Source: Planctomycetota bacterium
Lineage (GTDB): Bacteria > Planctomycetota > UBA1135 > GCA-002686595
Assembly (NCBI GenBank): GCA_002683825.1
Contig: NYUD01000049.1
Location: 1 to 64,000 of the forward strand
Reading direction: 5' to 3'
Length of the DNA stretch: 64,000 nucleotides
Below are positions 54,503-64,000 of the stretch, in pieces (within the stretch, counting starts at the first letter, position 1; every line of letters begins with the position of its first letter). The position numbers were made by a program, and so were the translations under genes. The notes beneath the pieces are model-generated. The model saw nothing but the letters and a program-made list of their open reading frames with translations. It made no database searches and was not told the origin of the DNA.

Positions 54503-55905
54503 GGCAATTCAAAGTACCCGGGGGCGCAGCGAGCCCATCCAGCGGTTCGCCCGGACTGAACAAGAGAGAGAAGCGCAAGATCCTCGGCCTGCTCATCGGC
54601 CTGGTCCTCGTGGCCTGCATCATTTATGAGAGCGGGAAGGCCACCAACGAGTATCTCGACTCGCAGAGCGACGGTCTCCCCCAGACCGAACTGACCTTCG
54701 AAGAGACGGTTCTGCTGCCGAAAATCGACGCACAGAGGATCGATTCGCTGGTCCACGAAGACCGGCAGATCGATCGTGTGGTCCTGGAGAGTGAGCCCCT
54801 GGATCTCCTTTTGAATGAGGCGCGCTCTCTCACCGATCGCCACTTCGAAGCAATGCAGGCTGCGGAGCTGAACGCTGAATCCGTGGCACGCATTCTGGAA
54901 ACGCCATCCGCTCATCGCGCCAAACCTTTTTTTGCTCGCGGCAGGCTCGATGCTCTTCGCACGCGTCGCCGCGGTCCGGAACACCCGACGGAGTACATCG
55001 GCCGCTTGTTGCTCGATGACGGAACGCCGGTGTACTTCATCGTCCTCGAGGTGCCCGAGGATGCGTTGTATCTGCGAGTCGACGGGCTCTTCCTCAAGAA
55101 CTACTCTGACGAACTCTACGAAGAGCCCGGGGAATGGGTGGATGGTCCGCTCTTGGTCGGGCCGCGCGCACTTTCCTCCTTCGCATCCCTGGGGACGGTC
55201 GAGGGCTATGGGTGGATGGCGCTGTATGACTTGCGCGATGCCAAGCTCAACGTCGATCTCCCGCAGGTGGTGCGCGAAACGCCGTTCGCTCCTCTATGGC
55301 ACACGATGGCCTTCGCACGGGATCTCCAACCTGATGCCATCGAATGGGATTTGGCCCCGGTGCTCACGACCGAGCTTCTGGACGAGCTGAACGAGGATCC
55401 CCAGAAATGGCGTTTTCAACCGATGCGCATTCCGATCAGCCGCATGCAGGACGTCCGCGTCAAGCGAGCAGGAGAAAACCCCGCGCGCATCGAACGCTAT
55501 ACACAGGGTTGGATAGGCAACCCGACGTGGAACAACGTCATCCATTTCCGCTCGCCTACAGTCAACACGGAACTCAGCCTGGGTGATTACGCAGTGGCGC
55601 GGGGCTTTTTCCTGCACAACTTCGCCTACGATCCGAAGTCGTTCGACTTGCGCAGCGCGCCATTCTTCGTCCTGTATTCGATCGACAAGTTCTACCCCAA
55701 GGAAAACCCATGGCTGGTGATGCTCGCCTACATCGTCGCCGGCGGCTCGGTCCTTTTGACCGGACTCTTTATCTTCATCCTGTTTCGGGACAAGCGGAAA
55801 GCGAAGGCTCTGCATGAAGAACTCATTCGGCGCCGCCGAGCGCGACGCGCACGGCAGGGCGGTTCGAGACCGGACAATGGATCGATCGGCGCGGCGACAC
55901 CGTAA
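54499..55905 (+). CDS. Bitopic or two-helix membrane protein of unknown function
   Basis: 468 residues. A cytoplasmic basic start (GLNKREKRKILG) precedes helix one, LLIGLVLVACIIYESG (about 29-45). Then comes a 380-residue extracytoplasmic part with acidic, DELLEE-type stretches and motifs such as TEYIGRLLLDDGTPVYFIVL and GYGWMALYDLRDAKLNVDLP, then helix two WLVMLAYIVAGGSVLLTGLFI (about 415-437) and a basic tail RRRRARRARQ. No recognised family. It overlaps the C26 hydrolase by 4 bases and is followed 9 bp later by aroB, so the three are likely one operon. Confidence 0.75.
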   Translation: MRQFKVPGGAASPSSGSPGLNKREKRKILGLLIGLVLVACIIYESGKATNEYLDSQSDGLPQTELTFEETVLLPKIDAQRIDSLVHEDRQIDRVVLESEPLDLLLNEARSLTDRHFEAMQAAELNAESVARILETPSAHRAKPFFARGRLDALRTRRRGPEHPTEYIGRLLLDDGTPVYFIVLEVPEDALYLRVDGLFLKNYSDELYEEPGEWVDGPLLVGPRALSSFASLGTVEGYGWMALYDLRDAKLNVDLPQVVRETPFAPLWHTMAFARDLQPDAIEWDLAPVLTTELLDELNEDPQKWRFQPMRIPISRMQDVRVKRAGENPARIERYTQGWIGNPTWNNVIHFRSPTVNTELSLGDYAVARGFFLHNFAYDPKSFDLRSAPFFVLYSIDKFYPKENPWLVMLAYIVAGGSVLLTGLFIFILFRDKRKAKALHEELIRRRRARRARQGGSRPDNGSIGAATP

Positions 55906-55914
55906 GCTTGCGGC

Positions 55915-57003
55915 GTGAACAACACGCAACGCACGGTTCGAGTTCTGACGCAACGACCCTACGAGGTTGTGATCGGACCCGGTGTGCTCGAACGGGCCCA
56001 AGCCTTCATCGAACGAAGATCGGGCGCCTTCATCGTGCTGACCGACGAGAACGTGGAGCCGCTCTATCTCGAAGGCCTCGGTCTCTCTGACAAAGAACGA
56101 GTCCTTACGGTCCCCCCCGGTGAGGGGACGAAGTCGTTCGAACACCTCGAGCGCGTGCTCGACTTCATGGCCGCGGGAGGTCTCGACCGTGCCTCGTTTC
56201 TGGTCGCCCTGGGTGGCGGCGTGATCGGCGATCTGGGCAGTTTGGCCGCTTCGTTGTACATGCGCGGCGTGGAGGTCGTCCAATGCCCGACAACCCTGCT
56301 CTCCCAGGTCGATTCTTCGGTCGGTGGAAAGACGGCCGTCAACCTTCAAGCGGGCAAGAACCTCGCAGGCTCTTTTCATCAGCCGTGCGCCGTTTTCGCC
56401 GACACAAGAACACTGGCGAGCCTGGAGTCGGAGGAGTTTCGGTCCGGACTCGGCGAGGTCGTGAAGAGCGCTTTGATCGGCGACAAGGAGCTTCTCGCCC
56501 GACTCGAGGGGGAAACGATCGCCCTCTTGGATCGTGATCCCGAGCTCTTGGGCGAGATCGTCGAACGCTGCGTCGGTGTCAAGCGCGCAATCGTTGAGAG
56601 GGATGAGCGGGAAGCCGGGGATCGCAAGAAGCTGAACCTTGGGCACACCTTCGCTCACGCCATCGAACGCGTCGCCGGATACGGGACGGTTCCCCACGGC
56701 ATCGCGGTCGGAACGGGGCTCGTCCTGGCCTTGGAGGCCAGCCAGCAATCGGGCACCCTCAGGGACGGGACGCTACCGGAACGCGTGCGGCGCCTTCTCG
56801 ACACCCTCGGGATCCCCGTCTCGCTCCCCGTCCTACGCCGACGCTACGACGTCGCGCTTCCGGGCGAAGATCTTCTGGATGCAATGCGACTGGACAAGAA
56901 AGGGACCGCCGGGATGCCGCGCTTCATACTCGTGGCCGAGATCGGCGAAGTGGCGGTCGACTGCGAATTGGAGCCGGGACTCCTGGCTCAGCGGTTCGAG
57001 TAG
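55915..57003 (+). CDS. aroB: 3-dehydroquinate synthase
   Basis: 362 residues from a GTG at 55915. NAD-binding [20 protein letters not shown] and [20 protein letters not shown] are diagnostic; zinc ligands lie in [11 protein letters not shown] and [18 protein letters not shown] with VPHGIAVG. It cyclises DAHP to 3-dehydroquinate, second step of the shikimate pathway. It follows an uncharacterised membrane protein gene by 9 bp and precedes carB by 124 bp on the same strand. Confidence 0.97.
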   Translation: MNNTQRTVRVLTQRPYEVVIGPGVLERAQAFIERRSGAFIVLTDENVEPLYLEGLGLSDKERVLTVPPGEGTKSFEHLERVLDFMAAGGLDRASFLVALGGGVIGDLGSLAASLYMRGVEVVQCPTTLLSQVDSSVGGKTAVNLQAGKNLAGSFHQPCAVFADTRTLASLESEEFRSGLGEVVKSALIGDKELLARLEGETIALLDRDPELLGEIVERCVGVKRAIVERDEREAGDRKKLNLGHTFAHAIERVAGYGTVPHGIAVGTGLVLALEASQQSGTLRDGTLPERVRRLLDTLGIPVSLPVLRRRYDVALPGEDLLDAMRLDKKGTAGMPRFILVAEIGEVAVDCELEPGLLAQRFE

Positions 57004-57127
57004 GGGCCTGGGTCCGGAGTCGATGGCCGGCACGGGTCGACCGGGGCGACGGATCCGACGATTTGCCAGAGGAGCAGCCAACCAGCCTTTGCGCCGCCCG
57101 CCCCGTCGTGGTCCAATCGCAATCCCC

Positions 57128-60100
57128 ATGCCCCGGCGGGACGACCTTGAATCCATCCTGATCATCGGAAGCGGGCCGATCGTCATCGGACAGGCCTGCG
57201 AGTTCGACTATTCCGGCACTCAAGCCTGCAAGACACTGCGGGACGAGGGGTATCGGATCATCCTGGTCAACTCGAATCCGGCGACCATCATGACCGACCC
57301 GGAGACGGCCGATGCGACGTACATCGAGCCCATCACGCCGGATACCGTCGCCAAGATCATCGAGAAAGAGCGTCCCGACGCGCTCCTACCCACCCTCGGC
57401 GGACAGACCGCACTGAATACGGCCCTGGCTGTGTACGACAAGGGAGTCCTGGACGAGTTCGAGGTCGAGGTCATCGGCGCCCGCCCCGAGGTGATCCGCA
57501 AGGCCGAAGACCGGGATCTCTTCCGCGCAGCGATGCGCAATTGCGGTCTGGAGATAGCGCGCTCAGGAGTCGCCCACAACATGGAGGATGCTCGGCGCTG
57601 TCTGGCTGAGATCGGGCTGCCCTGCGTCATCCGGCCGGCCTTCACCATGGGTGGGTTCGGGGGAGGCATCCCCTACAACGTTCAGGAATTCGAAGAGATC
57701 GTCGCCCGCGGCCTCTCGCTCTCGATGAACTCCGAGGTCCTGATCGAGGAGTGCCTTTCCGGCTGGAAAGAGTTCGAAATGGAGGTGATGCGCGACAGCG
57801 CGGACAACGTCGTCATCATTTGCTCTATCGAGAACATCGATCCGATGGGCGTACATACCGGCGACTCGGTGACCGTGGCGCCGGCGCAGACGTTGACGGA
57901 TCGCGAATATCAGAACCTCCGCAATGCATCGATCTTGATCATGCGCGAAATCGGCATCGAGTGCGGGGGCTCGAACTGCCAGTTCGCCACCGATCCCGAG
58001 ACCGGACGCATGGTGGTGATCGAGATGAATCCACGCGTGTCCCGATCCTCCGCCCTCGCGTCGAAGGCGACCGGCTTCCCCATCGCGAAATTCGCGGCCA
58101 AGCTGGCGGTGGGCTACACGCTGGACGAGATTCAGAACGACATCACGAAGGAAACGCCTGCCTGCTTCGAGCCAACGATCGACTACTGCGTCACCAAGAT
58201 TCCGCGCTTTGCCTTCGAGAAGTTTCCGGGCACGGATCCCACATTGACCACGCAGATGAAGAGCGTGGGCGAGGTGATGGGCATAGGCCGCACCTTCAAG
58301 GAGTCGCTGCAAAAAGCTCTCCGAGGCCTGGAGACCGGGCTCTCAGGCCTGGGGCTGGACCCCCGTGAGTCCGTCGAGGCACTCGAAGTCGATCGCAGCG
58401 AAGTCGCCCATGCCCTGCGCATACCAAACGACCAGCGCCTCATAGCAATCCGCACGGCCTTTCGTGCCGGCTGGAGCCTCGAGGAAATCCACGAAGCGAC
58501 CAAGATAGATCGCTGGTTCCTCGAAAACATGCGCGAACTCGTCGACTTCGAAGAAGAACTGCGCGGACGTTCCTTCAGCCCGGCACTCATTCGCGAGGCG
58601 AAAGAGCTGGGCTACTCCGACCGCCAGATCGGACACGCCACTCAGAGAACACCCGACGAGATTGCCGCCTTCCGCGCCGAGCACGGAATTCAGCCGGTCT
58701 ATAAATTGGTCGACACCTGCGCTGCTGAATTCGAAGCGGCCACACCCTATTACTATTCGGCCTGGGAAGCCGAGACCGAAGCGCGGCCGACGTCGGCCGA
58801 GAAGATCTTGATTCTAGGCGGTGGCCCGAATCGCATCGGTCAGGGAATCGAGTTCGACTACTGCTGTGTCCATGCGGCCTATGCCGCGCGAGAAATCGGC
58901 TACGAGTCGGTCATGGTCAACTCAAACCCGGAGACCGTTTCGACCGACTTCGACACCTCCGACCATCTTTTCTTCGAACCGGTGACACATGAAGACGTCA
59001 TGCACATCGTGCAGGCGACCGAGCCGAAGGGCATCATCGTTCAGTACGGCGGCCAAACACCTCTCAATCTTGCAAACAAGCTCCACGCCGCGGGAGCGCC
59101 GCTGATCGGCACTTCGGTTGAATCGATCGATCGGGCCGAAGATCGCGAGCACTTCTCGACCTTCCTCAAGAAGCTAGGGTTGCGGCAGCCGAAAAACGGA
59201 ACGGCCAAAAGCCCCGCAGAAGCCTTCGCAGTCGCACGCCGTATCGGCTATCCGGTCGTCGTTCGACCCAGTTACGTCCTGGGTGGCCGTGCGATGGAGA
59301 TTGTCTACGACGACAACACGCTCGATCGCTACATGGTCCACGCGGTGGAAGCATCGCCCGAACACCCCGTCTTGATCGACAAATTCCTCGAAGACGCCAT
59401 CGAAATCGATGTCGATGCCATCGCCGATGGAGACATCGTCGTCGTCGCCGGCGTGATGGAACACATCGAGGAGGCCGGGGTCCATTCAGGCGACTCATCG
59501 TGTGTGTTGCCGCCACACACGCTCGATCCGCAACTGATCCGCGAGGTCATGGACGCCACTAAGGCGATGGCGACCGAGCTAGGTGTAATCGGCTTGATGA
59601 ACGTTCAGTTCGCTGTAAAGGGCGAGGAGGTCTTCGTCCTGGAGGTCAACCCGCGCGCCTCGCGGACCATTCCCTTCGTCAGCAAGGCGACGGGAATCCC
59701 GTTCGCGAAGATAGGCGCCAAAGTAATGTGCGGTAAGAAGCTCAAAGAGCTGGGCGTGTCAAAGGAAGTGATCCCGCCCTACTTCTCGGTCAAGGCGCCC
59801 GTGTTTCCCTACAACCGTTTCCCCAAGGCGGACAGTGTCCTCAGCCCCGAGATGCGTTCGACGGGTGAGGTGATGGGAATCTCCATGCGTCTCGGCGAGG
59901 CGTTCCACAAGGCCTACGACGCCGCGGGCGTCAACCTGCCCCCCCAAGGCCACATCCTGATCACGGTCAAGCCGGCCGACAAGCGACGCATTGTCGGGGA
60001 GGCTCGAACACTCGTGGGCCTCGGGTACGAACTGGTAGCGACGGATGGAACCTGGCGGGCGATCACTTCGAACGGGATTGCCTGCGCCCGAGTGGACAAG

Positions 60101-60367
60101 GTAGGCGAAGGGCGCCCGAACATTGTGGATCTGATCAAAAACCGCGAGATCGCGCTGATTCTGAACACTCCCCACGGCAAGAAAGAGCGCCGCGATGATT
60201 CCGAAATTCGAGCGGCCGCCCTTGAGGCCAACGTCTCTTGCATAACGACCCTGGCCGGCATTCAGGCCCTGGTTAGCGCTCTGGCCGCTGCCCGCGGCGG
60301 GGACTTTCCGGTGACGAGCCTCCAGGAACACCATGCCCACCTTATTGCCGAGACTTCCCCCGTTTAG
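57128..60367 (+). CDS. carB: Carbamoyl-phosphate synthase large subunit
   Basis: 1079 residues from ATG 57128, normal CarB length. Both ATP-grasp halves are intact: [20 protein letters not shown] opens the first, with [18 protein letters not shown] and [40 protein letters not shown] opens the second, with [19 protein letters not shown]. The C-terminal MGS-like allosteric domain includes [20 protein letters not shown]. It makes carbamoyl phosphate for pyrimidines and arginine with the glutaminase CarA, which is not in this window. Confidence 0.98.
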   Translation: MPRRDDLESILIIGSGPIVIGQACEFDYSGTQACKTLRDEGYRIILVNSNPATIMTDPETADATYIEPITPDTVAKIIEKERPDALLPTLGGQTALNTALAVYDKGVLDEFEVEVIGARPEVIRKAEDRDLFRAAMRNCGLEIARSGVAHNMEDARRCLAEIGLPCVIRPAFTMGGFGGGIPYNVQEFEEIVARGLSLSMNSEVLIEECLSGWKEFEMEVMRDSADNVVIICSIENIDPMGVHTGDSVTVAPAQTLTDREYQNLRNASILIMREIGIECGGSNCQFATDPETGRMVVIEMNPRVSRSSALASKATGFPIAKFAAKLAVGYTLDEIQNDITKETPACFEPTIDYCVTKIPRFAFEKFPGTDPTLTTQMKSVGEVMGIGRTFKESLQKALRGLETGLSGLGLDPRESVEALEVDRSEVAHALRIPNDQRLIAIRTAFRAGWSLEEIHEATKIDRWFLENMRELVDFEEELRGRSFSPALIREAKELGYSDRQIGHATQRTPDEIAAFRAEHGIQPVYKLVDTCAAEFEAATPYYYSAWEAETEARPTSAEKILILGGGPNRIGQGIEFDYCCVHAAYAAREIGYESVMVNSNPETVSTDFDTSDHLFFEPVTHEDVMHIVQATEPKGIIVQYGGQTPLNLANKLHAAGAPLIGTSVESIDRAEDREHFSTFLKKLGLRQPKNGTAKSPAEAFAVARRIGYPVVVRPSYVLGGRAMEIVYDDNTLDRYMVHAVEASPEHPVLIDKFLEDAIEIDVDAIADGDIVVVAGVMEHIEEAGVHSGDSSCVLPPHTLDPQLIREVMDATKAMATELGVIGLMNVQFAVKGEEVFVLEVNPRASRTIPFVSKATGIPFAKIGAKVMCGKKLKELGVSKEVIPPYFSVKAPVFPYNRFPKADSVLSPEMRSTGEVMGISMRLGEAFHKAYDAAGVNLPPQGHILITVKPADKRRIVGEARTLVGLGYELVATDGTWRAITSNGIACARVDKVGEGRPNIVDLIKNREIALILNTPHGKKERRDDSEIRAAALEANVSCITTLAGIQALVSALAAARGGDFPVTSLQEHHAHLIAETSPV

Positions 60368-60521
60368 TCTGGCCACCTCCTATCTTGTTGGATGGCAAAA
60401 ACAGAGGTCTTCTTGGAGCCGTCCCGCGTTCTGGCGCCCCGATCACTCCAATCTCGTATTACGATTGAGCCGGATCGCGGCCATTTCTCCTCTGAAGGCC
60501 CCCCAACTCGCACATTCTCCG

Positions 60522-62090
60522 ATGCCTCGCACTAGTTTTCTACTCAAGGCCATTCTTCTCCTCTTCTCTGGCTCGTTCCTGGCAGGCCCAGCAGAAGCGC
60601 AGGTCACAACCCGAAGGATTGCAACCGGATTCTCAAATCCCGTTTGGGCGGGCGCTCCCGCCGGCGACCCACGTGTCTTCATCGTCCTGAAGAGCGGACG
60701 TATTCGAATTCTGCAAAACGGCGTCGTGCAGCTCGGGACCTTCCTGAACATCAACGCACAGGTTTCATTGGGAAGTGAGCAAGGCCTGCTCGGGCTGGCG
60801 TTCCATCCGGACTACACCAACAACGGGCATTTCTTTGTCAACTACACCAACAGCGGAGGGACGACGGTCATCGCCCGCTTCACGGTAGACGCGAACAATC
60901 CCAACCTGGCCGACCCGGCCAGTGAGGTGATCGTGCTGACGATTCCCCAGCCGTTCTCGAACCACAACGCGGGCGACCTTCAATTTGGCCCGGACGGTTA
61001 TCTGTACATCTCTACAGGGGACGGCGGTTCGGGCAACGATCCGGGATGTGTCGCACAGGACCTCGGCAGCCTCCTGGGCAAGATGCTCCGCATCGGCGTG
61101 GATACGCTTCCCTATTCGATCCCGCCCGATAATCCGTTCATCGGGGTCCCTGGAGCCATGCCGGAAATCCTTCACTTCGGCCTCCGTAACCCGTGGCGAT
61201 TCAGCCTCGACCAACAGACCGGCGACTTGTACATCGGCGACGTCGGGCAGAATTCACGTGAAGAGATCGACGCTGCCCCGGCTGGCCAGCTCGGGCTGAA
61301 TTTCGGTTGGAGGGTCATGGAAGCCAACCGCTGCAATTCCCTCGGTTCATGCCCGGCTGGAACGCCGCCTTGCTTCGACTCCGCCTACACGCCTCCGATC
61401 GTCGAGGTGCCCCAGTCCACAGGTGCATTTTCGCTCATCGGCGGGTTCGTCTACCGGGGCGCGCTGCTTCCCGGCGAGATAGGCAAGTACTTCTTCGCGG
61501 ATTTCTTCGACGACAAGATTCGCTCGCTCAACTACGACGGACCCAGCGGTGTGGTTTCAAATCTGCAGGACCGCACGGCCGAACTCACGCCGAGCGTCGG
61601 CGCGATTCGTAACATCGCATCCTTCGGAATCGACGGCTTTGGCGAGCTCTTGATCGTAGACCACACCGCCAGCGGAAATGGCGAGATCTACAAGATGGTT
61701 CCCTCCGGCGCTGCACAGTCAAATGCGGTGGTCAACAACGGCGCAGGCATCAACCCGGTGTCCTACATGCCCCTGAGTCTACCGATCCTCGGCAACGTGT
61801 ATCAGTCGAGCATCGACGTCTCGGCCCACCCCGGCGGTGCCACCTTCACGGCCGTGTTCGGCTTCACCGGGACAAACAGCCTCGTCATTCCGGCGGGCGA
61901 GTTGCTCCTGTCCGGTTCCAACGTCTTCGGCTTCTCGCAAGCGAGCTCCGGAGGCCTCGACCTCTTCGAGAACTCCGTTCCCGTCAACCTCGCATTGAAC
62001 GGAGCCACGGTTCACACCCAGGCTTTCTCGATCGGCGCCGGCAACACGGTGGCCTATAACGGAGTGTCTCTGACAGTCGGAATGTTCTAG
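60522..62090 (+). CDS. Exported PQQ-dependent sugar dehydrogenase-like protein
   Basis: 522 residues from ATG 60522, which starts the signal peptide MPRTSFLLKAILLLFSGSFL (cleavage near AEAQ). The six-bladed propeller of the soluble glucose/sorbosone dehydrogenase family shows in GLLGLAFHPDYTNNGHFFVN, FSNHNAGDLQFGPDGYLYIS with TGDGGSGNDP, and LHFGLRNPWRFSLDQQTGDL with YIGDVGQN. From about residue 405 (NNGAGINPV) to the end is the C-terminal module found in the other exported proteins here. Substrate is unknown, and catalytic function is inferred by family only. Confidence 0.88.
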   Translation: MPRTSFLLKAILLLFSGSFLAGPAEAQVTTRRIATGFSNPVWAGAPAGDPRVFIVLKSGRIRILQNGVVQLGTFLNINAQVSLGSEQGLLGLAFHPDYTNNGHFFVNYTNSGGTTVIARFTVDANNPNLADPASEVIVLTIPQPFSNHNAGDLQFGPDGYLYISTGDGGSGNDPGCVAQDLGSLLGKMLRIGVDTLPYSIPPDNPFIGVPGAMPEILHFGLRNPWRFSLDQQTGDLYIGDVGQNSREEIDAAPAGQLGLNFGWRVMEANRCNSLGSCPAGTPPCFDSAYTPPIVEVPQSTGAFSLIGGFVYRGALLPGEIGKYFFADFFDDKIRSLNYDGPSGVVSNLQDRTAELTPSVGAIRNIASFGIDGFGELLIVDHTASGNGEIYKMVPSGAAQSNAVVNNGAGINPVSYMPLSLPILGNVYQSSIDVSAHPGGATFTAVFGFTGTNSLVIPAGELLLSGSNVFGFSQASSGGLDLFENSVPVNLALNGATVHTQAFSIGAGNTVAYNGVSLTVGMF

Positions 62091-62145
62091 CCGGACGTCT
62101 GCGCGGCCCCCGGGAGGCAAGTCCCAACATGTCCTGTCAGTATGA

Positions 62146-62160
62146 GGCGAGGGCCTCGCC
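62146..62160. terminator. Hairpin in convergent gap
   Basis: GGCGAG (62146-62151) pairs with CTCGCC (62155-62160) around a 3-nt GGC loop, between the convergent sugar dehydrogenase-like and PilO/GspM-like genes. Confidence 0.35.
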
Positions 62161-62165
62161 CGGGG

Positions 62166-62708
62166 CTAATCGTCCTTGGTGCGCGAGGTTAGCTCAATGT
62201 CGTAGGTCCACTCGTCGTTGCCGAATTCGCCGGGACGCACCTTGTCATGGGGCTTGAGGACGATCGAGGTCACCTTGACGTGGCTGCCTTGCTCCTCGAG
62301 GCGGTACAGGAAGTTCCCGATCTGGTCGCGGTGGAACTTCTGCTCCTTCTTGTGGACGGGTTGGATCGTGTAGATGTGATCCTCGACCCCTTTGCCGGGT
62401 TTCTTCTTGTTGCTGAGTTTGACCTGTCCCAGTTGCACGACCCGTTGGTCGGCGATAGCACGTATGAAATCTTCGGCGGTTTCTTCTTCCTTGAACTTGT
62501 CGTCGCGCGAGAGCGCCTGCAGGCGTTCCAGCTCCACCGCATCCTGCTGAATTTCCTTGATTACCTTCTTCACCAAGACGAGCTCGTCCTTGACCTGCTC
62601 GAGGCGCTCCATCCGCACAAAGACGAAGTAGCCTAGAACCGCAGACGCCATCAAGCAGCCGAAGATGATGAATCGGGGTAGGGTCATGTTACGGAAAGGA
62701 TTCTTCAC
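62166..62708 (-). CDS. PilO/GspM-like inner-membrane protein
   Basis: 180 residues from a GTG at 62708 that overlaps the upstream stop (GTGA). A short cytoplasmic tail precedes one helix, FIIFGCLMASAVLGYFVFV (about 13-31), then a coiled-coil-like stretch (VKDELVLVKKVIKEIQQDAV) and an alpha/beta domain resembling the ferredoxin-like fold of PilO/GspM. It would bind the upstream PilN/GspL-like partner in the alignment complex of a type IV pilus or type II secretion machine. Family call is structural-layout based, so moderate. Confidence 0.6.
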   Translation of the reverse strand: MKNPFRNMTLPRFIIFGCLMASAVLGYFVFVRMERLEQVKDELVLVKKVIKEIQQDAVELERLQALSRDDKFKEEETAEDFIRAIADQRVVQLGQVKLSNKKKPGKGVEDHIYTIQPVHKKEQKFHRDQIGNFLYRLEEQGSHVKVTSIVLKPHDKVRPGEFGNDEWTYDIELTSRTKDD

Positions 62709-64000
62709 GCTTGCTCCTCCTTCGCTGCTTCCGACAGATCGACCTGGATCGTGATCTTGTCGGCGGCGATGCCCTTGTTGTCATCGTGAGGAATGGTGCC
62801 CTTGCTTCCGTAATCGCGACACCAGTCCTCCGCCTTCATGGCTCGCTGCACCGAGCTGTAGTCGCGTGTCGCGTTTACGGTGCTGTCCGAGAAGAAGTCC
62901 ATTGCCAATGTGATCTCGACATAGTCGCCCCTTTGTCCGCTTCCCGATCGGGACTGAGCTTTGTAGTCGCGAATCCCAAAACGTAGCTCGGAGGTCTCCT
63001 CGAGCTCTCTCAGGACCCCCATGACCAGGCACGTCGCTTCCAGGGCCGATTGAGGTTGGTCGATATCACTGACTTGCCCCAGGTCCTTTTTCAGGGCGAA
63101 GATCTCGTTCTTGATGCGGCGTGAAATCTCCTTGATCTCCTCGAATTTCGTCCTCACTTCGTCTTCCCCGGCCTGAGCTTTTTCCGCATATGCGGCAAGA
63201 CTCTCGGGTGGCAACGTCAGACGAGTCGGAACGACCTTGTTCGCGTTCGGGAAAATCCAGCTGTTCGAAGCGGTCAACCAGATCTGCATGTCCCCCGGGT
63301 CGTCCAGCGGCCCCTCGTCCCGCCACTTGATTTGCTGGTTTGTCACGATCAGCTGAACGGTCAGGAGCGTAAAAAGAAACAGCGAGAAGACCGCCAGGGG
63401 CAACTCCAGTCGTTCGAACTTGCCGGTGTAGCGAAGTTCCTCGCGTCGCAAGCTCGGCGAGAGAATGCCGGCCCCCATGGCGTGAAGAGCAGCCCCGTAG
63501 GCCACGACGAGTTCGGCAGGCTGTTCCAGTTCACCCTCTGTGAGGACCTCGAGCGGACTGATCGGCGTACCGAAAAGTTCGTCGCGCACGAGGTCGGGTA
63601 GTTCGTGCCCACAGATGTAGATCGCTTCAATGTCGTTGGTGGTTTGCGCGCCGGAAACCGTGCGGCCCAATTCGCGACGGATCCGTTGAGCCGTTTGCCT
63701 GAGACGAAGCTCGACCTCCAGATCGCCTCCCTGGTCAGGTACTGAGGCTTTCTGATCCTCAACATCCGCTTCTTCCTCCGCTTCTTCCTCCTCTTCTTCC
63801 TCCTCTTCGGCCAGAGCGTTGCGCGCGCCAAGTGGGTTAGAACCGGGATTGGCACCGGCACGAATCGCTCGGACCGAACTCAGCTTTCCCCCATCGGCCA
63901 CCACAACGGTGGTCGAAGCGGCACCGACATGAACGAGAATCTGTGCAGCATCTTCGGCCAAGCAACCGGATTCGTACGCCGCATCGAAAAGAGCCGTTCC
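62705..64000 (-). CDS. PilM-PilN / GspL-like fusion protein, 5'-truncated by window edge
   Basis: The frame is open to the window edge; 431 residues are visible. The first visible part, ILVHVGAASTTVVVADGGKL and later AELVVAYGAALHAMG, is the actin-like ATPase fold of PilM/GspL. A poly-acidic insert (nine consecutive Glu, then AEEEADVED) interrupts it near visible residues 64-82. A membrane helix, LPLAVFSLFLFTLLTVQLIV, then leads to a periplasmic coiled-coil-plus-alpha/beta part like PilN. This joins PilM and PilN in one chain, the GspL arrangement. A PilO/GspM-like gene follows with a 4-base overlap. Confidence 0.7.
   Translation of the reverse strand, partial: GTALFDAAYESGCLAEDAAQILVHVGAASTTVVVADGGKLSSVRAIRAGANPGSNPLGARNALAEEEEEEEEEAEEEADVEDQKASVPDQGGDLEVELRLRQTAQRIRRELGRTVSGAQTTNDIEAIYICGHELPDLVRDELFGTPISPLEVLTEGELEQPAELVVAYGAALHAMGAGILSPSLRREELRYTGKFERLELPLAVFSLFLFTLLTVQLIVTNQQIKWRDEGPLDDPGDMQIWLTASNSWIFPNANKVVPTRLTLPPESLAAYAEKAQAGEDEVRTKFEEIKEISRRIKNEIFALKKDLGQVSDIDQPQSALEATCLVMGVLRELEETSELRFGIRDYKAQSRSGSGQRGDYVEITLAMDFFSDSTVNATRDYSSVQRAMKAEDWCRDYGSKGTIPHDDNKGIAADKITIQVDLSEAAKEEQA

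Noticed and set aside
56639..57127. N-terminal extension of CarB
   Set aside because: It overlaps aroB in another frame; CarB proteins start at the residue encoded at 57128.
1..64000. tRNA, rRNA, CRISPR, insertion-sequence and prophage signals
   Set aside because: Intergenic regions were read for cloverleaf, spaced-repeat and terminal inverted-repeat patterns and none was convincing; a covariance-model scan would be decisive.

Overview
The window (64 kb, GC-rich) reads as the chromosome of a Gram-negative-type bacterium, most likely a member of the Planctomycetota. The support is a PSCyt1-DUF1549-DUF1553 protein paired with a DUF1501 protein, a second DUF1800-DUF1501 pair, several exported FG-GAP and NxxGxxxF-repeat proteins that share one C-terminal module, an ECF sigma / zinc-finger anti-sigma operon, an OprP-type porin and frequent start codons without a Shine-Dalgarno sequence. 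The phylum assignment is inference; there is no rRNA gene in the window. I found no tRNA, CRISPR array, insertion sequence or prophage.

Layout. 1-3.3 kb: two tandem paralogous exported repeat proteins. 3.3-7.0 kb: RluA-type pseudouridine synthase and ribosomal protein S21, divergent from a RecD2-type helicase. 7.0-11.2 kb (minus): ECF sigma factor, membrane anti-sigma factor with a HEAT-like domain and an exported protein, joined by 4-base stop/start overlaps. 11.7-16.3 kb: exported FG-GAP/PKD protein and a membrane spermidine-synthase-like protein. 16.3-21.3 kb (minus): PSCyt1/DUF1549/DUF1553 and DUF1501 pair. 21.4-24.5 kb: a large membrane-anchored FG-GAP/ASPIC-UnbV/thioredoxin-like protein whose frame is interrupted by one TGA, directly followed by a SECIS-like hairpin. 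24.7-26.7 kb (minus): rarA and a SpoU-type methyltransferase. 26.9-29.9 kb: radical SAM/SPASM protein, short-chain dehydrogenase, rsgA. 30.0-32.6 kb (minus): DUF2752 protein, a small unknown, folC. 32.7-34.9 kb: a DUF885-like protein lacking its metal site and a degenerate Nudix protein. 34.9-37.8 kb (minus): DUF1800-DUF1501 pair. 37.9-42.7 kb: UbiD decarboxylase, DUF547 protein, JAMM peptidase, porin. 43.0-50.1 kb: bioB, a bioF-bioD fusion, a subtilase, tryptophan dioxygenase and bioA. 50.1-55.9 kb: DUF423 protein, ureohydrolase, Ca/Na exchanger, membrane proteins and a class-I amidotransferase-fold hydrolase. 55.9-62.1 kb: aroB, carB and a PQQ-dependent sugar-dehydrogenase-like exported protein. 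62.2-64.0 kb (minus): a PilO/GspM-like protein and a truncated PilM-PilN/GspL-like protein.

Functions fall into housekeeping (translation factors, DNA repair, folate, biotin, aromatic and pyrimidine precursors) and a large envelope/secretome share. The four biotin activities (BioB, BioF, BioD, BioA) are all present within 7.2 kb, with F and D fused.

The most notable signal is at 21400-24549: a candidate selenoprotein of 1049 residues with selenocysteine at position 675. The TGA at 23422 is followed after 9 nt by a perfect 8-bp stem with a GGTCGT loop, with geometry close to the E. coli fdhF SECIS, and the same frame continues for 375 codons through an ASPIC/UnbV domain into a CxxC thioredoxin-like domain.
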